A stretch of DNA of 64,000 nt from Enterococcus sp. DIV1094 (GTDB taxonomy: Bacteria > Bacillota > Bacilli > Lactobacillales > Enterococcaceae). Within the stretch, counting starts at the first letter, position 1, and every line of letters starts with the position of its first letter. Location: contig NZ_CP147250.1 in assembly GCF_017316305.2 (NCBI RefSeq), forward strand, positions 830,001 through 894,000. The letters are read 5' to 3'. A model generated the notes under the pieces. That model had not been told where the DNA came from and made no database searches. It saw only the letters and a program-made list of their open reading frames with translations. The position numbers and the translations under genes were made by a program. Of the stretch, positions 30,871-39,591 are shown piece after piece.

Positions 30871-32160
30871 TTATTTTTCCACTCGGATATCAAAGTAATC
30901 CATGACTAATTCGCAAAACATCATATTCGCCCATGAGAACCACTCTCTTGTATAACTTTCAGGATTATTGACATCAAATCCTTCGTGCATCAAATGTGTG
31001 CCAGCATCTGTGGCGACTAACAGATCAAGAATCCGCTCTTTTTCTCGTTTATCTTCTGTCGTCATCCCTTCCATCGCTAAAGCGATTGGCCAAACATAAT
31101 TTTCTGGTGTATGAGAAGAGCCGATTCCTTTTGCATATTGCCCTTCATAGTAATATGGATTTTCTTTACTTAGCAAAGTTTCACGCGTGTGCAAATATCT
31201 TTCCTCTGTTGGTAGACAGTAGCCGAGATACGGTGCTGCGATCAAATTCGGTACATTGCTGTCGTCCATCAACGACGCGTTTCCTAAGCCATCGACCTCA
31301 TACGCATAAATTGCTTCTCCACGACTATTCTTGGTCAAGCCATGCGTATCAATGCCTTGTTTGATTTCTTGCTTTAAGTGATTAGCCGCGGAAACAATTT
31401 CTGCCTCCGCTAAAATTGAAGAAAAGATTTCTTCAATATAACCTAGTACGACTACCGCAAACATATTCGATGGGACAAGATAGCCAAACTGACAAGCATC
31501 ATCACTTGGACGAAATCCTGACCACGTCATACCGGTTGGTGCGATCACACTTCCTCGCCCTTCATTGACTAACGTATCTTCTTTTCTTGTCGTGTCGCGC
31601 ATAAAGGTATATGGTGATTGCTCATGATTTTGTTCCACCTTGAAAACATGCAAGATTTTTTTGACGCCTTCCACAAAAGAGGAATCAAACTGATCCACTC
31701 GACCAGTATTCTTATAAAGTAAATAAGCAAGTTGGACAGGGTAACATAAAGAATCGATTTCATATTTCCTTTCCCAGATCCAGTCGTTCATTTCTGTATG
31801 ATCCGTTTGGTGCCCTGCGCCATTTGCTTCTTCATTGAAAGCATTCGCATAAGGATCGATATTGATATAATAAAATTGTTTTTTCACTAGTCCGCTGATC
31901 ATATCTGCTAAGTCAGTATCTTCTTTTGCAAGGACTAAGTACGGACGAACTTGGGCGGTTGAATCTCTCAACCACATGGCAGGGATATCACCAGTCAAAA
32001 GAAATGTCGTTCCGTCTTCTTGTCTTTTCACAGTAGTCAGCAATGTATTTGCAAATGCAGCTGAGAAATTCTCTGCCCAATCAGCATGCGCCTCACCACA
32101 TTTTTCAATGATCGTGTCCATAAATTGTTCTACTGATTTTGGTATACTTTTATAAGCCAT
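30871..32160 (-). CDS. GH125 exo-alpha-1,6-mannosidase
   Basis: 429 residues, a metal-independent inverting mannosidase of family 125. From the ATG at 32160 (GGGGAGAG upstream) the residues corresponding to the pneumococcal enzyme's general acid and base fall at the same numbers as I remember them: Asp220 in FRPSDD and Glu393 in LMHEGFD. Other family segments are MWLRDSTAQVRPYL and GAGHQTDHTEMNDWIWERKY. There is no signal peptide. It is the first gene of the operon; a palindromic operator sits between its probable promoter and the ribosome site. Confidence 0.94.
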   Translation of the reverse strand: MAYKSIPKSVEQFMDTIIEKCGEAHADWAENFSAAFANTLLTTVKRQEDGTTFLLTGDIPAMWLRDSTAQVRPYLVLAKEDTDLADMISGLVKKQFYYINIDPYANAFNEEANGAGHQTDHTEMNDWIWERKYEIDSLCYPVQLAYLLYKNTGRVDQFDSSFVEGVKKILHVFKVEQNHEQSPYTFMRDTTRKEDTLVNEGRGSVIAPTGMTWSGFRPSDDACQFGYLVPSNMFAVVVLGYIEEIFSSILAEAEIVSAANHLKQEIKQGIDTHGLTKNSRGEAIYAYEVDGLGNASLMDDSNVPNLIAAPYLGYCLPTEERYLHTRETLLSKENPYYYEGQYAKGIGSSHTPENYVWPIALAMEGMTTEDKREKERILDLLVATDAGTHLMHEGFDVNNPESYTREWFSWANMMFCELVMDYFDIRVEK

Positions 32161-32182
32161 ATTTATTCTCTCCCCTATCAAA

Positions 32183-32194
32183 ATGATATATCAT
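32183..32194. promoter_or_regulatory. operator palindrome O1 (GntR-type regulator)
   Basis: ATGATATATCAT, a perfect 12-bp palindrome 23 bases before the GH125 start codon. An identical copy stands before the divergent regulator gene. This arrangement is expected for the operators of the regulator encoded at 32312. Confidence 0.7.
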
Positions 32195-32220
32195 AAGAAT
32201 TATAACCTTTTGAACAACGA

Positions 32221-32236
32221 TTGTCTACGCTTTCAT
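32221..32236 (-). promoter_or_regulatory. cre site (CcpA) in the mannosidase divergent promoter
   Basis: On the minus strand ATGAAAGCGTAGACAA matches the pattern WTGNAANCGNWNNCWW at every fixed position. It lies midway between the two divergent operons, so glucose repression of both is likely. Confidence 0.7.
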
Positions 32237-32251
32237 AAAAAGTTTTATCTA

Positions 32252-32279
32252 TTTACTTTTCTTTGTTTTATGCTATGAT
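32252..32279 (+). promoter_or_regulatory. promoter of the GntR-type regulator gene
   Basis: TTTACT (32252-32257), 16-bp spacer, TATGAT (32274-32279). The operator copy at 32286 overlaps the expected transcription start. Confidence 0.55.
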
Positions 32280-32285
32280 TTAATC

Positions 32286-32297
32286 ATGATATATCAT
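32286..32297. promoter_or_regulatory. operator palindrome O2 (GntR-type regulator)
   Basis: ATGATATATCAT, identical to the copy at 32183 and 103 bases from it. It lies just downstream of the -10 of the regulator gene, a position suited to autorepression. Confidence 0.7.
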
Positions 32298-32311
32298 TAA
32301 GAGGTGTAATT

Positions 32312-33376
32312 ATGGAGCAGCCATTATATAAAACAATTTTTCTAGCGTTAGAAAAAGCAATCAATGAGGGGACTTTACCTGTCGACAGTCAAGTCCCTAC
32401 CGAAAAAGAATTATCTGAGCAATACAATGTCAGCCGTATCACATCAAAGCGCGCACTGACCGAATTAGAACAATTAGGAATGATTTATCGCGTTCGTGGC
32501 AAGGGAAGTTTTGTTAAAGCCCCTTCGACGAAAACCGGCGAACGTATTTCGTCTTCCCAAAAACGAATTTTATTTTTATTGCCTTACTTGTCAGATCTTT
32601 CAGTAGGCGATTTTACACAAGGATTAAACCCAGTCATGCAAGACAAGCAATTTGAGGTCATGATGACTACCTTAGATTTTCTTGAAAAGAAACGAGCAGA
32701 TGATATCATGCAAGAGTTCGATGGGCTGATTTACTATGCCTTTCAAACCGATCAGCATCTTGATCTACTCTTTGAATTATCTTTACAAGAGTTTCCAGTT
32801 ATTATTTTAGATAAGAAAATCTATGAGCTGCCTTTCCCAACCGTTCTGTCAGACAACTTCCAAGGAGGATCATTAGCAACACAACAGCTGATAAAGGAAG
32901 GACACAAGAGAATCGCCTATCTTTTTGGTGATACCACACATCCACAGTCTGTCAGACAACGTTACCTTGGCTATCTTGAAGCATTGAATCTAGGAAAATT
33001 ATCTTTTCATACAACATTAAACGCGCAGGAACTCACTGAGGATATGTTAGATACGTACATCCAACAACAAGTAACAGCTTTTGTCTGTGAGAATGACTTA
33101 GTTGCCATCCAAACAATGAATCAGTTAAAGAAAAAAGGCTATCAAATCCCTAATGATTTTTCCGTTATTGGTTTTGATGATATACAAGCCGCTGCTTTAG
33201 TTGATCCACCACTCACGACGGTTGCCCAAGATTTCAAACAGTTAGGCGAACTTGCCGGAAATGCTTTGATTGAATGGCTCGCAACAAAAGAATTACCGAA
33301 AGATATCAAATATCCTGTCACATTGATCCAGCGACAATCAACAAAGGAGATCAAAAATGAAGATCCAACAGATTGA
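32312..33376 (+). CDS. GntR-type regulator with LacI-like sugar-binding domain (AraR-type)
   Basis: 354-residue repressor. The N-terminal winged helix (about 1-70) has PTEKELSEQYNVSRITSKRAL and the wing GKGSFV; the rest (about 84-350) is a periplasmic-binding-protein-like sugar sensor of the LacI type, ending in the typical DDIQAAALVDPPLTTVAQD and ATKELP stretches. This AraR-like architecture responds to a sugar or sugar phosphate. It is divergent from the GH125 operon and overlaps the GH92 gene by 20 bases, so it is probably the local regulator, acting at the two identical palindromes nearby. Confidence 0.9.
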   Translation: MEQPLYKTIFLALEKAINEGTLPVDSQVPTEKELSEQYNVSRITSKRALTELEQLGMIYRVRGKGSFVKAPSTKTGERISSSQKRILFLLPYLSDLSVGDFTQGLNPVMQDKQFEVMMTTLDFLEKKRADDIMQEFDGLIYYAFQTDQHLDLLFELSLQEFPVIILDKKIYELPFPTVLSDNFQGGSLATQQLIKEGHKRIAYLFGDTTHPQSVRQRYLGYLEALNLGKLSFHTTLNAQELTEDMLDTYIQQQVTAFVCENDLVAIQTMNQLKKKGYQIPNDFSVIGFDDIQAAALVDPPLTTVAQDFKQLGELAGNALIEWLATKELPKDIKYPVTLIQRQSTKEIKNEDPTD

Positions 33377-35510
33377 CACACGTCACGGTACAGCAAATCA
33401 AGGAACTTTTTCAAATGGGAACTGCCTGCCTTATACAGGCGTTCCTTTCGGCATGAATTATTTTGCACCACAGACAAACGATCAAAAAGGCAGTTGGTGG
33501 TTCCACCCTGAGGATCGCACGTTTCAAGGCTATCGTTTGACCCATCAACCTAGCCCTTGGATGGGAGATTTCAGTCATTTCTTGATGACTCCGATCAGCG
33601 GAGCATTAAGCGAACCGACGATTTTTCATGCCCAAAGCTCTTATCGACCAGAGGAAAGTCTATTTTGTCCGACACATTTATCGATCAAACAATTGCGCTA
33701 TGGTATCCAGTCAACATTGATTCCTAGTATGTATGGCGGTATTCTCTCGCTAACTTACACTAAAAATGATAGCGGTTTATTATTGTCATTTCCTGGACGT
33801 TTCCGTCTGACTGCCAAAGATGCGTATACGCTAGAAGGACAAGTCACCCATTTTGCCGGAGCAGAAGACCCGAATTTCACTTTTTATTTTGTGTTGCGCT
33901 TCGATCAACCTTTGACAACTAGCACACTCGATTATGCCAGCGAACAAGCCGCTGCTATTCTGATTTATTTTGGTCCTATCAAGCAACAAACGATTCGACT
34001 AGGCACGTCGTTCATCAGCAACGAACAGGCACATCATAATTTGAGACAAGAACAAAATAAACAAGAAAAAGACTACCTTTTAGAGAGTCGTAAGCAATGG
34101 CAGAGCTACTTTGATCGAATCAAAATCAACCATCATGATCAAAAGCAAACGGAAACGTTCTATCACAATTTGTATCGAACATTTCTATTTCCTCAAACAT
34201 TTTATGAAATCGATCAAGAAGGAAAGAAAGTTCATTATGATACTAGTAGTCGTTCGATAAAAGAGGGAGTTCTTTATACAAATAATGGTTTCTGGGATAC
34301 GTACAAAACGGTTTATCCACTTTTTTCATTGATTGCAGTGGATAAATATGAAGAGATATTGGAAGGCTTTTTAAATAGTTATCGAGAAACTGGCTTCTTA
34401 CCTAAATGGCTTTCGCCAGATGAACGAGGGCTAATGCCTGGAACGTTGATCGATGCAGTGATCGCTGACGCTGCTGTCAAAGGTATCGGCACACCGAACA
34501 TGCCTGAATTTTTAGAAGCGATGAAAAAAGGAGCGACGATTCAAAGTGAAAAGCAAAATTATGGTCGCCAAGGTACCAATGATTATTTGAAATATGGCTA
34601 TGTACCGAACCATTATCATGAATCGATCAACCACACCCTTGACTATGCTTATAGTGATTTTTGTATCAGTCGCGTCGCTCAAACACTAGCTGATGACGAA
34701 ACGGCTCATCATTATCAGCAACAATCAAAAAACTACCGCAACGTTTTTGATCCACAAACTGGCTTTATGCGTTCAAAAGATTTATCTGGACAATTCCGAC
34801 CTGATTTTTCTCCTACTTCTTGGGGAACAGACTATGCAGAAGGAAGCGCTTGGCAGAGTAGTTTTGCTGTGTTTCATGATTTTGCGGGATTGATCGAAGT
34901 ACATGGCGGAAAACAAGCGTTCGAGAACAAATTAGTTGAATTATGCAATCAAGCGCCTACGTTTGAAGTCGGTGGGTACGGATTTGAAATCCATGAAATG
35001 AGTGAAATGGCAGCAACTGAATTTGGTCAACTAGCCATCTCCAACCAACCAAGTTTTCATTACCCTTATCTTTTCCATTACATTGGGAAACCTGAAATGG
35101 CACAGCCATTGATCAAACAATTATTGACACAACTTTTCGATGCCTCACCCACTGGTTATCCTGGCGATGAAGATAATGGCAGCATGGCTGCTTGGTATAT
35201 CTTTAACAGTTTAGGCATGTATCCCGTCACACCCGGAACAGGTGAATATGTGATTGGTATACCCTTATTTGATCAAGTGATCGTATCACTTTCAAATGGA
35301 AAACAGTTGACCATTCAAGCTACACCTAATCAACCACAACAACAGTTTGTTCATCAGGTGAGTCGAAACGGAGAAACTTATGAAAAGCTATACTTTACTC
35401 ATCATGATTTATTAAAAGGAGGAACGATCAACTATCATTTAGGAATCGTACCTACTACTAAAGCTTATTCAGAGGAAAGTTTGCCCTATTCTCTAAGTCG
35501 CAAAACGTAA
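33357..35510 (+). CDS. GH92 alpha-1,2-mannosidase
   Basis: 717-residue calcium-dependent inverting mannosidase of family 92, probably cutting alpha-1,2-mannose of high-mannose N-glycans. Family landmarks are DTRHGTANQGTFSNGN near the start, NNGFWDTYKTVYPL, LPKWLSPDERGLMPGT, the EGSAWQSSF stretch and the catalytic GDEDNG (603-608) followed by MAAWYIFNSLGMYPVTPG. There is no signal peptide. It is cotranscribed with the regulator (20-base overlap, GGAG before the ATG) and completes the GH38/GH92/GH125 trio also seen in the pneumococcal N-glycan cluster. Confidence 0.94.
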   Translation: MKIQQIDTRHGTANQGTFSNGNCLPYTGVPFGMNYFAPQTNDQKGSWWFHPEDRTFQGYRLTHQPSPWMGDFSHFLMTPISGALSEPTIFHAQSSYRPEESLFCPTHLSIKQLRYGIQSTLIPSMYGGILSLTYTKNDSGLLLSFPGRFRLTAKDAYTLEGQVTHFAGAEDPNFTFYFVLRFDQPLTTSTLDYASEQAAAILIYFGPIKQQTIRLGTSFISNEQAHHNLRQEQNKQEKDYLLESRKQWQSYFDRIKINHHDQKQTETFYHNLYRTFLFPQTFYEIDQEGKKVHYDTSSRSIKEGVLYTNNGFWDTYKTVYPLFSLIAVDKYEEILEGFLNSYRETGFLPKWLSPDERGLMPGTLIDAVIADAAVKGIGTPNMPEFLEAMKKGATIQSEKQNYGRQGTNDYLKYGYVPNHYHESINHTLDYAYSDFCISRVAQTLADDETAHHYQQQSKNYRNVFDPQTGFMRSKDLSGQFRPDFSPTSWGTDYAEGSAWQSSFAVFHDFAGLIEVHGGKQAFENKLVELCNQAPTFEVGGYGFEIHEMSEMAATEFGQLAISNQPSFHYPYLFHYIGKPEMAQPLIKQLLTQLFDASPTGYPGDEDNGSMAAWYIFNSLGMYPVTPGTGEYVIGIPLFDQVIVSLSNGKQLTIQATPNQPQQQFVHQVSRNGETYEKLYFTHHDLLKGGTINYHLGIVPTTKAYSEESLPYSLSRKT

Positions 35511-35628
35511 TAATAGATATTCAATGAGAAAATAGTAGAAGCAAGAAACCTTCTTCAGCAATAAGTATAGAGGATGAGCAACTTCAGTCGGACTTTATTG
35601 AATGATTGATTTCATCCATGGCTCGTTG

Positions 35629-35658
35629 TTTACAAATGCCTCGTTAAGATGCTATACT
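35629..35658 (+). promoter_or_regulatory. promoter of antisense RNA, copy 1
   Basis: TTTACA (35629-35634), 18-bp spacer, TATACT (35653-35658). The same -35, spacing and -10 occur in copy 2 at 36091-36120, although the spacer sequences differ in part, so the promoter is conserved. Confidence 0.7.
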
Positions 35659-35664
35659 AAAGAA

Positions 35665-35773
35665 AAGAAGCGATGCTCGAACATCGCTCCAATGTAGCCG
35701 TTTTGTGGTAGCAAAATTTTACGTAGTAAATCCGTCAACTTCTGCTAAAAGTTTATGACGGGTTTATTTTTTA
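35665..35773 (+). ncRNA. type I antitoxin RNA, copy 1
   Basis: Predicted antisense RNA of about 109 nt from a good promoter to an intrinsic terminator: CCGTCAACTT pairs with AAGTTTATGACGG (35749-35761), then GTTTATTTTTT. A 5' hairpin is built on AGCGATG/CATCGCT. The RNA overlaps the 3' end and 3' untranslated part of the toxin message from the other strand, the arrangement of TxpA/RatA-type systems. The 5' and 3' ends are approximate. Confidence 0.65.
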
Positions 35774-35865
35774 TCGTTTTTGCTTATTGTCAGCATAATG
35801 CCAACAAGCGCAAGCAGCAACGATCCAAACTGGATCATCAATGCTAATGCTTCAGCAACAGACAA
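35764..35865 (-). CDS. holin-like type I toxin, copy 1
   Basis: 33-residue hydrophobic peptide: a short acidic start (SVAEALALM), one membrane helix (FGSLLLALVGIMLTI) and a charged tail (SKNDKK). It matches the putative holin-like toxin family of Firmicutes. The start is TTG, eight bases after AAGGAG, so poor initiation is likely. A short upstream frame ends at a stop codon that abuts this ribosome site. The nearly identical second copy at 36225 supports it being real. Expected to insert into the membrane when its antisense RNA is lost. Confidence 0.78.
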   Translation of the reverse strand: MSVAEALALMIQFGSLLLALVGIMLTISKNDKK

Positions 35866-35993
35866 AATGGCTACTCCTTCCGTTGAAGTAGGAAAATGCT
35901 CATACGCATCACCCCCTGAGTAGCTACCATCATAAACAATCTACATTGTCTATTTTAACATAGAAACTATCGTATTTTTCTGATTTTATGTTT

Positions 35994-36031
35994 TTTTATA
36001 TGATTGTTTCACCACAAACAATCATATAAAA
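35994..36031. repeat. perfect 16-bp inverted repeat between toxin copies
   Basis: TTTTATATGATTGTTT (35994-36009) and AAACAATCATATAAAA (36016-36031) are perfect inverses around CACCAC. It lies upstream of toxin copy 1 on its strand and is not repeated for copy 2. No U run follows on either strand, so it is not a classical terminator. Confidence 0.6.
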
Positions 36032-36090
36032 TAAAAGATACAGGAGAAACCGGCTTGCACATCCTCTGTTTTTTTATTTGTGAAAATATG

Positions 36091-36120
36091 TTTACAGATG
36101 ACTTATTAAGATGCTATACT
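36091..36120 (+). promoter_or_regulatory. promoter of antisense RNA, copy 2
   Basis: TTTACA (36091-36096), 18-bp spacer, TATACT (36115-36120); same geometry as copy 1. Confidence 0.7.
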
Positions 36121-36126
36121 AAAAAA

Positions 36127-36235
36127 GAAGCGATGCGTCAACATCGCTCCAATGTAGCCGTTTTGTGGTAGCATGTTATAACGAATTTAAACCCGTCAAC
36201 TTACGCTAAAAGTTTATGACGGGTTTATTTTTTAT
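36127..36235 (+). ncRNA. type I antitoxin RNA, copy 2
   Basis: Second antisense RNA with the same 5' hairpin (AGCGATG/CATCGCT), the same central segment (CAATGTAGCCGTTTTGTGGT) and a terminator in which AAACCCGTCAACTT pairs with AAGTTTATGACGGGTTT (36210-36226) before a U run. The middle part differs from copy 1 over about 20 bases, which could make each RNA prefer its own target. Ends are approximate. Confidence 0.65.
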
Positions 36236-36326
36236 CGTTTCTGCTTATTGTCAGCATCATGCCAACAAGTGCAAGCAGCAACGATCCAAACTGGATCATC
36301 CGTGCTAGTGCTTCCGCAACAGACAA
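36225..36326 (-). CDS. holin-like type I toxin, copy 2
   Basis: 33-residue paralogue of the 35764 peptide, differing at three positions (Arg for Leu9, Met for Ile23, Arg for Lys29). It has the same TTG start, ribosome site and spacing. An upstream three-codon frame (ATG GCT TTT TGA) stops where the ribosome site begins. It is followed on the minus strand by the AGCGATG hairpin and a U-rich run that could end the message. Confidence 0.78.
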   Translation of the reverse strand: MSVAEALARMIQFGSLLLALVGMMLTISRNDKK

Positions 36327-36358
36327 AATGGCTACTCCTTCAAAAAGCCATATAAAAT

Positions 36359-36400
36359 AGAGGTCATGAGATAAATATTCTCACAACCTCTGTTTTTTTT
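36359..36400. terminator. terminator between toxin copy 2 and the two-component genes
   Basis: AGAGGT and GAGA (36359-36371) pair with TCTC and ACCTCT (36379-36391), followed by GTTTTTTTT on the plus strand. It may stop antisense read-through, and more weakly the minus-strand regulator operon ending at 36399. Confidence 0.7.
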
Positions 36401-37862
36401 ATTTAGACAACACGCCTTCACTTTTCCCTTGATTTTCTCGATATTCTGTCGGAGATTGCCCGACGATTTTTTTGAATAATTTTGAAAAATAGGTCGTGTT
36501 GTTATAGCCGATCTCATTGGATATCTCATTGATATTTTGATTGCTATGGAGCAACAACCATTTTGCTTGTTCCATTCGCAAATGGTTTAGGTAGGAAGAA
36601 AAACTTTTCTTTGTTTCTTTTTTAAAAAGCTGGCCTAAATACATGACATTTAGGTGCAGATCCTCTGAAACTTCTTTTAGTGTCAGTGGCTCATGATAGT
36701 GTTCATGTAATATTCCCAGTACTTTTTCTACATTCAGGCTGTATTTTTTTTGATTTTGCTGTTCTTTAAGTAATGCCAATAACAAGTGGTGCAAGTCTTG
36801 GACTGATTTTGCCTGATTGATTTGTTGAATGCCATGTAAGTATTCATCATCTTCTAAGCGGACGAACTCTCTTTGGATATCCATAAATAGCAAAAAACTC
36901 AAGTGCCGAATATCTTCCGGTGTCATCACGGCACGTTGGAATTGCTCAAAAAAGTCAGTGACCATTTTCTGAGCGGCTTCCAATTGTCCACTTTGAAGTA
37001 CGCGATTAAAATTCGAAAAATCAATCACTTGCTCGTTGGCTACATGTTGATCGGCATATATGATCTGTTGCTTTTGTTCGCCATAGAATTGATGAAGTTG
37101 TAAATTATCCTTCGCTTGGTGAAAGCTTTCCGGTATTTTCTCAACTTCCTTTGTCTCTTCGCCAATACTGATCAACCACTCTTGTTCTGAAAAACAAGTT
37201 TCGACTAAGCGGCAAAAACCAGCGACTGTCTGTTCTTCTAATAACAGAACGTATAAGAGCAGCTTCCCATAGTTTCTTTGATAGTAGTAGGGTTCTTTTG
37301 TTTTGACCAGCCACTCCTTGACGGTTTTTTCTGCTTCTCTAGGCAATTGAACCAAAAGGATGCGCCGCTGTTTCGACCCCAATTTCTCCAATAATTCTTC
37401 TTCACTTGGCTCATCTAATTCTTCATTCAGCCATTGACTAAACAGGATTTCTTGAAAGATTTCTTGTTGATTTTTTTGTTCGTATTGATGGTCCAAACGT
37501 TTCTTAACTGTTTCCAGGCTAGTAATCAGTTCTGTTTTATTCACTGGCTTCATCAAGTAATTCACAGCTCCTAGTTGGATGCCACTCTTCAAATAATCAA
37601 ATTCTTGATAACCAGATAAAATCATAAATTCAAAATGAGGATATTGCTTTTGAGCAACTTCAATAAACTCTAATCCATTCATTTCAGGCATCGTCACGTC
37701 GGTCAACACAAAATCAATCGGCTGTTTTTCCAGAATCGATAGTCCTTCCATCGCATTTTCTGCTGTAGCGACTACTTCAAAACCTAAAGAATTCCAATCA
37801 ATGATTTTTTTCAATCCCGCTAAAATCATATATTCATCATCTATCAGTAAGACGTTATACAC
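36399..37862 (-). CDS. AraC-type response regulator (YesN-like)
   Basis: 487 residues. An N-terminal receiver domain has DDE (9-11), the phosphorylated Asp in FVLTDVTMPEM (about residue 55) and Lys in NYLMKPVNK. After a linker of about 250 residues, the C-terminus is an AraC double helix-turn-helix (YLGQLFKKETKKSFSSYLNH and the closing SPTEYRE). This is the YesN type that activates sugar-importer genes. Start GTG, with GAGGAGGG upstream, overlapping the kinase stop by eight bases. Probable target: the direct repeat before the importer operon at 43708. Confidence 0.92.
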   Translation of the reverse strand: MYNVLLIDDEYMILAGLKKIIDWNSLGFEVVATAENAMEGLSILEKQPIDFVLTDVTMPEMNGLEFIEVAQKQYPHFEFMILSGYQEFDYLKSGIQLGAVNYLMKPVNKTELITSLETVKKRLDHQYEQKNQQEIFQEILFSQWLNEELDEPSEEELLEKLGSKQRRILLVQLPREAEKTVKEWLVKTKEPYYYQRNYGKLLLYVLLLEEQTVAGFCRLVETCFSEQEWLISIGEETKEVEKIPESFHQAKDNLQLHQFYGEQKQQIIYADQHVANEQVIDFSNFNRVLQSGQLEAAQKMVTDFFEQFQRAVMTPEDIRHLSFLLFMDIQREFVRLEDDEYLHGIQQINQAKSVQDLHHLLLALLKEQQNQKKYSLNVEKVLGILHEHYHEPLTLKEVSEDLHLNVMYLGQLFKKETKKSFSSYLNHLRMEQAKWLLLHSNQNINEISNEIGYNNTTYFSKLFKKIVGQSPTEYRENQGKSEGVLSK

Positions 37863-39591
37863 GGTCGTCCCTCCTCGTAAAGGTAATATGAATGGTTAGT
37901 CCCCCTTCATTGTTTCGCTCCAACATCATCTGATAACTTTCGCCAAAACTACCACGCATCCGCTCATTGACATTCTGTAACCCAATCGATTCAAATAATT
38001 CTACTTTTGGATGAGCGAGTCTCGCTTTGATTTCTGCTAAACGTTCCTCAGTGATCCCTTTGCCGTTATCGCGAATCAACAGATGGACAACGCCATTTTC
38101 TTCGAATACTTTTACACTTAGCGCATTATCAAAGCGAGTAAAATCGATCCCGTGCTTAAAGTAGTTCTCTACTAAAGGTTGCACGATGAATTTAGGCACT
38201 TCGATATTTTCTAATGAAGGCGCAATCGTAAAATGATAAGCCACACGATTAGGGTAGCGCATTTGATACAAATACACATACTTCTCACAAAAGTCCAATT
38301 CTTCTTTTAAGCGAATACTCTTTTCCTGATTAGTATTATTCCGTAACAAGGCGGAGAACGCATAAACGACATCTGCTAACTCTTCACTACCTTCACTGAT
38401 GGCGTACATGCGAATATATTCTAAGGTATTGTATAAAAAGTGCGGATTGATTTGTGCTTGGAGTGCGCGCATGTGGGCATCTTGCTGCTTGATCTCTAAC
38501 TTGTAGATATCTTCCACGTATTGATTGATACTTTTCAACATGTCATTGATGCCTACAGAGAGATCTTTTAATTCGTATTCAGTGATGCTTGTATCCACAC
38601 GTGTATCTAAGTTGCCTTTCGCTACTTCATCCATGGCTTCCATGACTCGTTCGATTTGTTGAGAGTAACGCTTGAATGTCTTGTATAATAGCAAAAGCAG
38701 CAACCCGACTAATATGATCACGCCAACGATCAAAGGTGCTAAACTTCTTGCAGTGACTCGACGAACCGCACGTTTGTCTAATGTAGCTAAGATACGATAA
38801 TCATCGGATAACCCTTGTGCTTGGATGAAGTTTGATCTCGCTAATGCTTCCAGTGGTAACGTCGAATCTGCTTGTAGTCCATGATCGATCAGTTTTTCTT
38901 GCTTAGCCACTTGTCGTTTCGCCAATGCTTGATCATGAAAAGTATATAATCGGTTACTAGTTCCTGATATCATATAAAGCGATAAACCACTGAAAGTATT
39001 TAAATTAGACAACGCTGCATCCAACTCATTTTTATCGAAGCCCACAAACATACTGCCAACTTCTGCGCCTCCTTGGGTGATCGTCATCTTGATGTAAAAC
39101 GCGCTTTTTAATTGTGGTGTGCCACGTTTGACCGTACCACCTTTATTTTCTCGTGTGGACTCAAAATATTCTGGCAACTGATTAAATGTAAGATAGACGG
39201 TACTCACTTCTTCGTATGCGACGTACATATCGCGAACTAAGTTAGGAAAAGAAAGAAAATCTGATGTTTCTCGCTGTTTGTCATAAGCATACATCAGGTA
39301 TTGATCGATCGGTTTCGTCAAGTACGTCGTGATGTTCTCGATTTTATCTGCATTTCCTACGAACTGATCTTTGATGACTTTGCTTAAAGTTGTTTTATCA
39401 CTAAGGGTTCGTAAAGTACTTTGGACCGCCTCATTCGTCACTTGTTGGGCTTGTATTTGTCTTTGGATGAAGGTGTGCGCACTGATGATGAAAGTAGCAA
39501 TCATCGTCAAAGAAATCATGACGATTGCATATTTACGTAATAATCGATTCAACAATGTACCCTTCGAAAAGATAAAAGCCAGCCTATTCAT
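37855..39591 (-). CDS. sensor histidine kinase (YesM-like)
   Basis: 578 residues. A membrane helix (about 19-44), an extracellular sensor region (about 45-280) and a second helix (about 283-304) precede HAMP and the short kinase module: phosphorylated His in QAQINPHFLYNTLEYIR, N box in VQPLVENYFKHG, and G boxes in IRDNGKGI and GLQNVNERM. This is the YesM type paired with AraC-like response regulators; it should sense extracellular glycan or the loaded binding protein. It overlaps both neighbours by eight bases. Confidence 0.93.
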   Translation of the reverse strand: MNRLAFIFSKGTLLNRLLRKYAIVMISLTMIATFIISAHTFIQRQIQAQQVTNEAVQSTLRTLSDKTTLSKVIKDQFVGNADKIENITTYLTKPIDQYLMYAYDKQRETSDFLSFPNLVRDMYVAYEEVSTVYLTFNQLPEYFESTRENKGGTVKRGTPQLKSAFYIKMTITQGGAEVGSMFVGFDKNELDAALSNLNTFSGLSLYMISGTSNRLYTFHDQALAKRQVAKQEKLIDHGLQADSTLPLEALARSNFIQAQGLSDDYRILATLDKRAVRRVTARSLAPLIVGVIILVGLLLLLLYKTFKRYSQQIERVMEAMDEVAKGNLDTRVDTSITEYELKDLSVGINDMLKSINQYVEDIYKLEIKQQDAHMRALQAQINPHFLYNTLEYIRMYAISEGSEELADVVYAFSALLRNNTNQEKSIRLKEELDFCEKYVYLYQMRYPNRVAYHFTIAPSLENIEVPKFIVQPLVENYFKHGIDFTRFDNALSVKVFEENGVVHLLIRDNGKGITEERLAEIKARLAHPKVELFESIGLQNVNERMRGSFGESYQMMLERNNEGGLTIHITFTRRDDRV

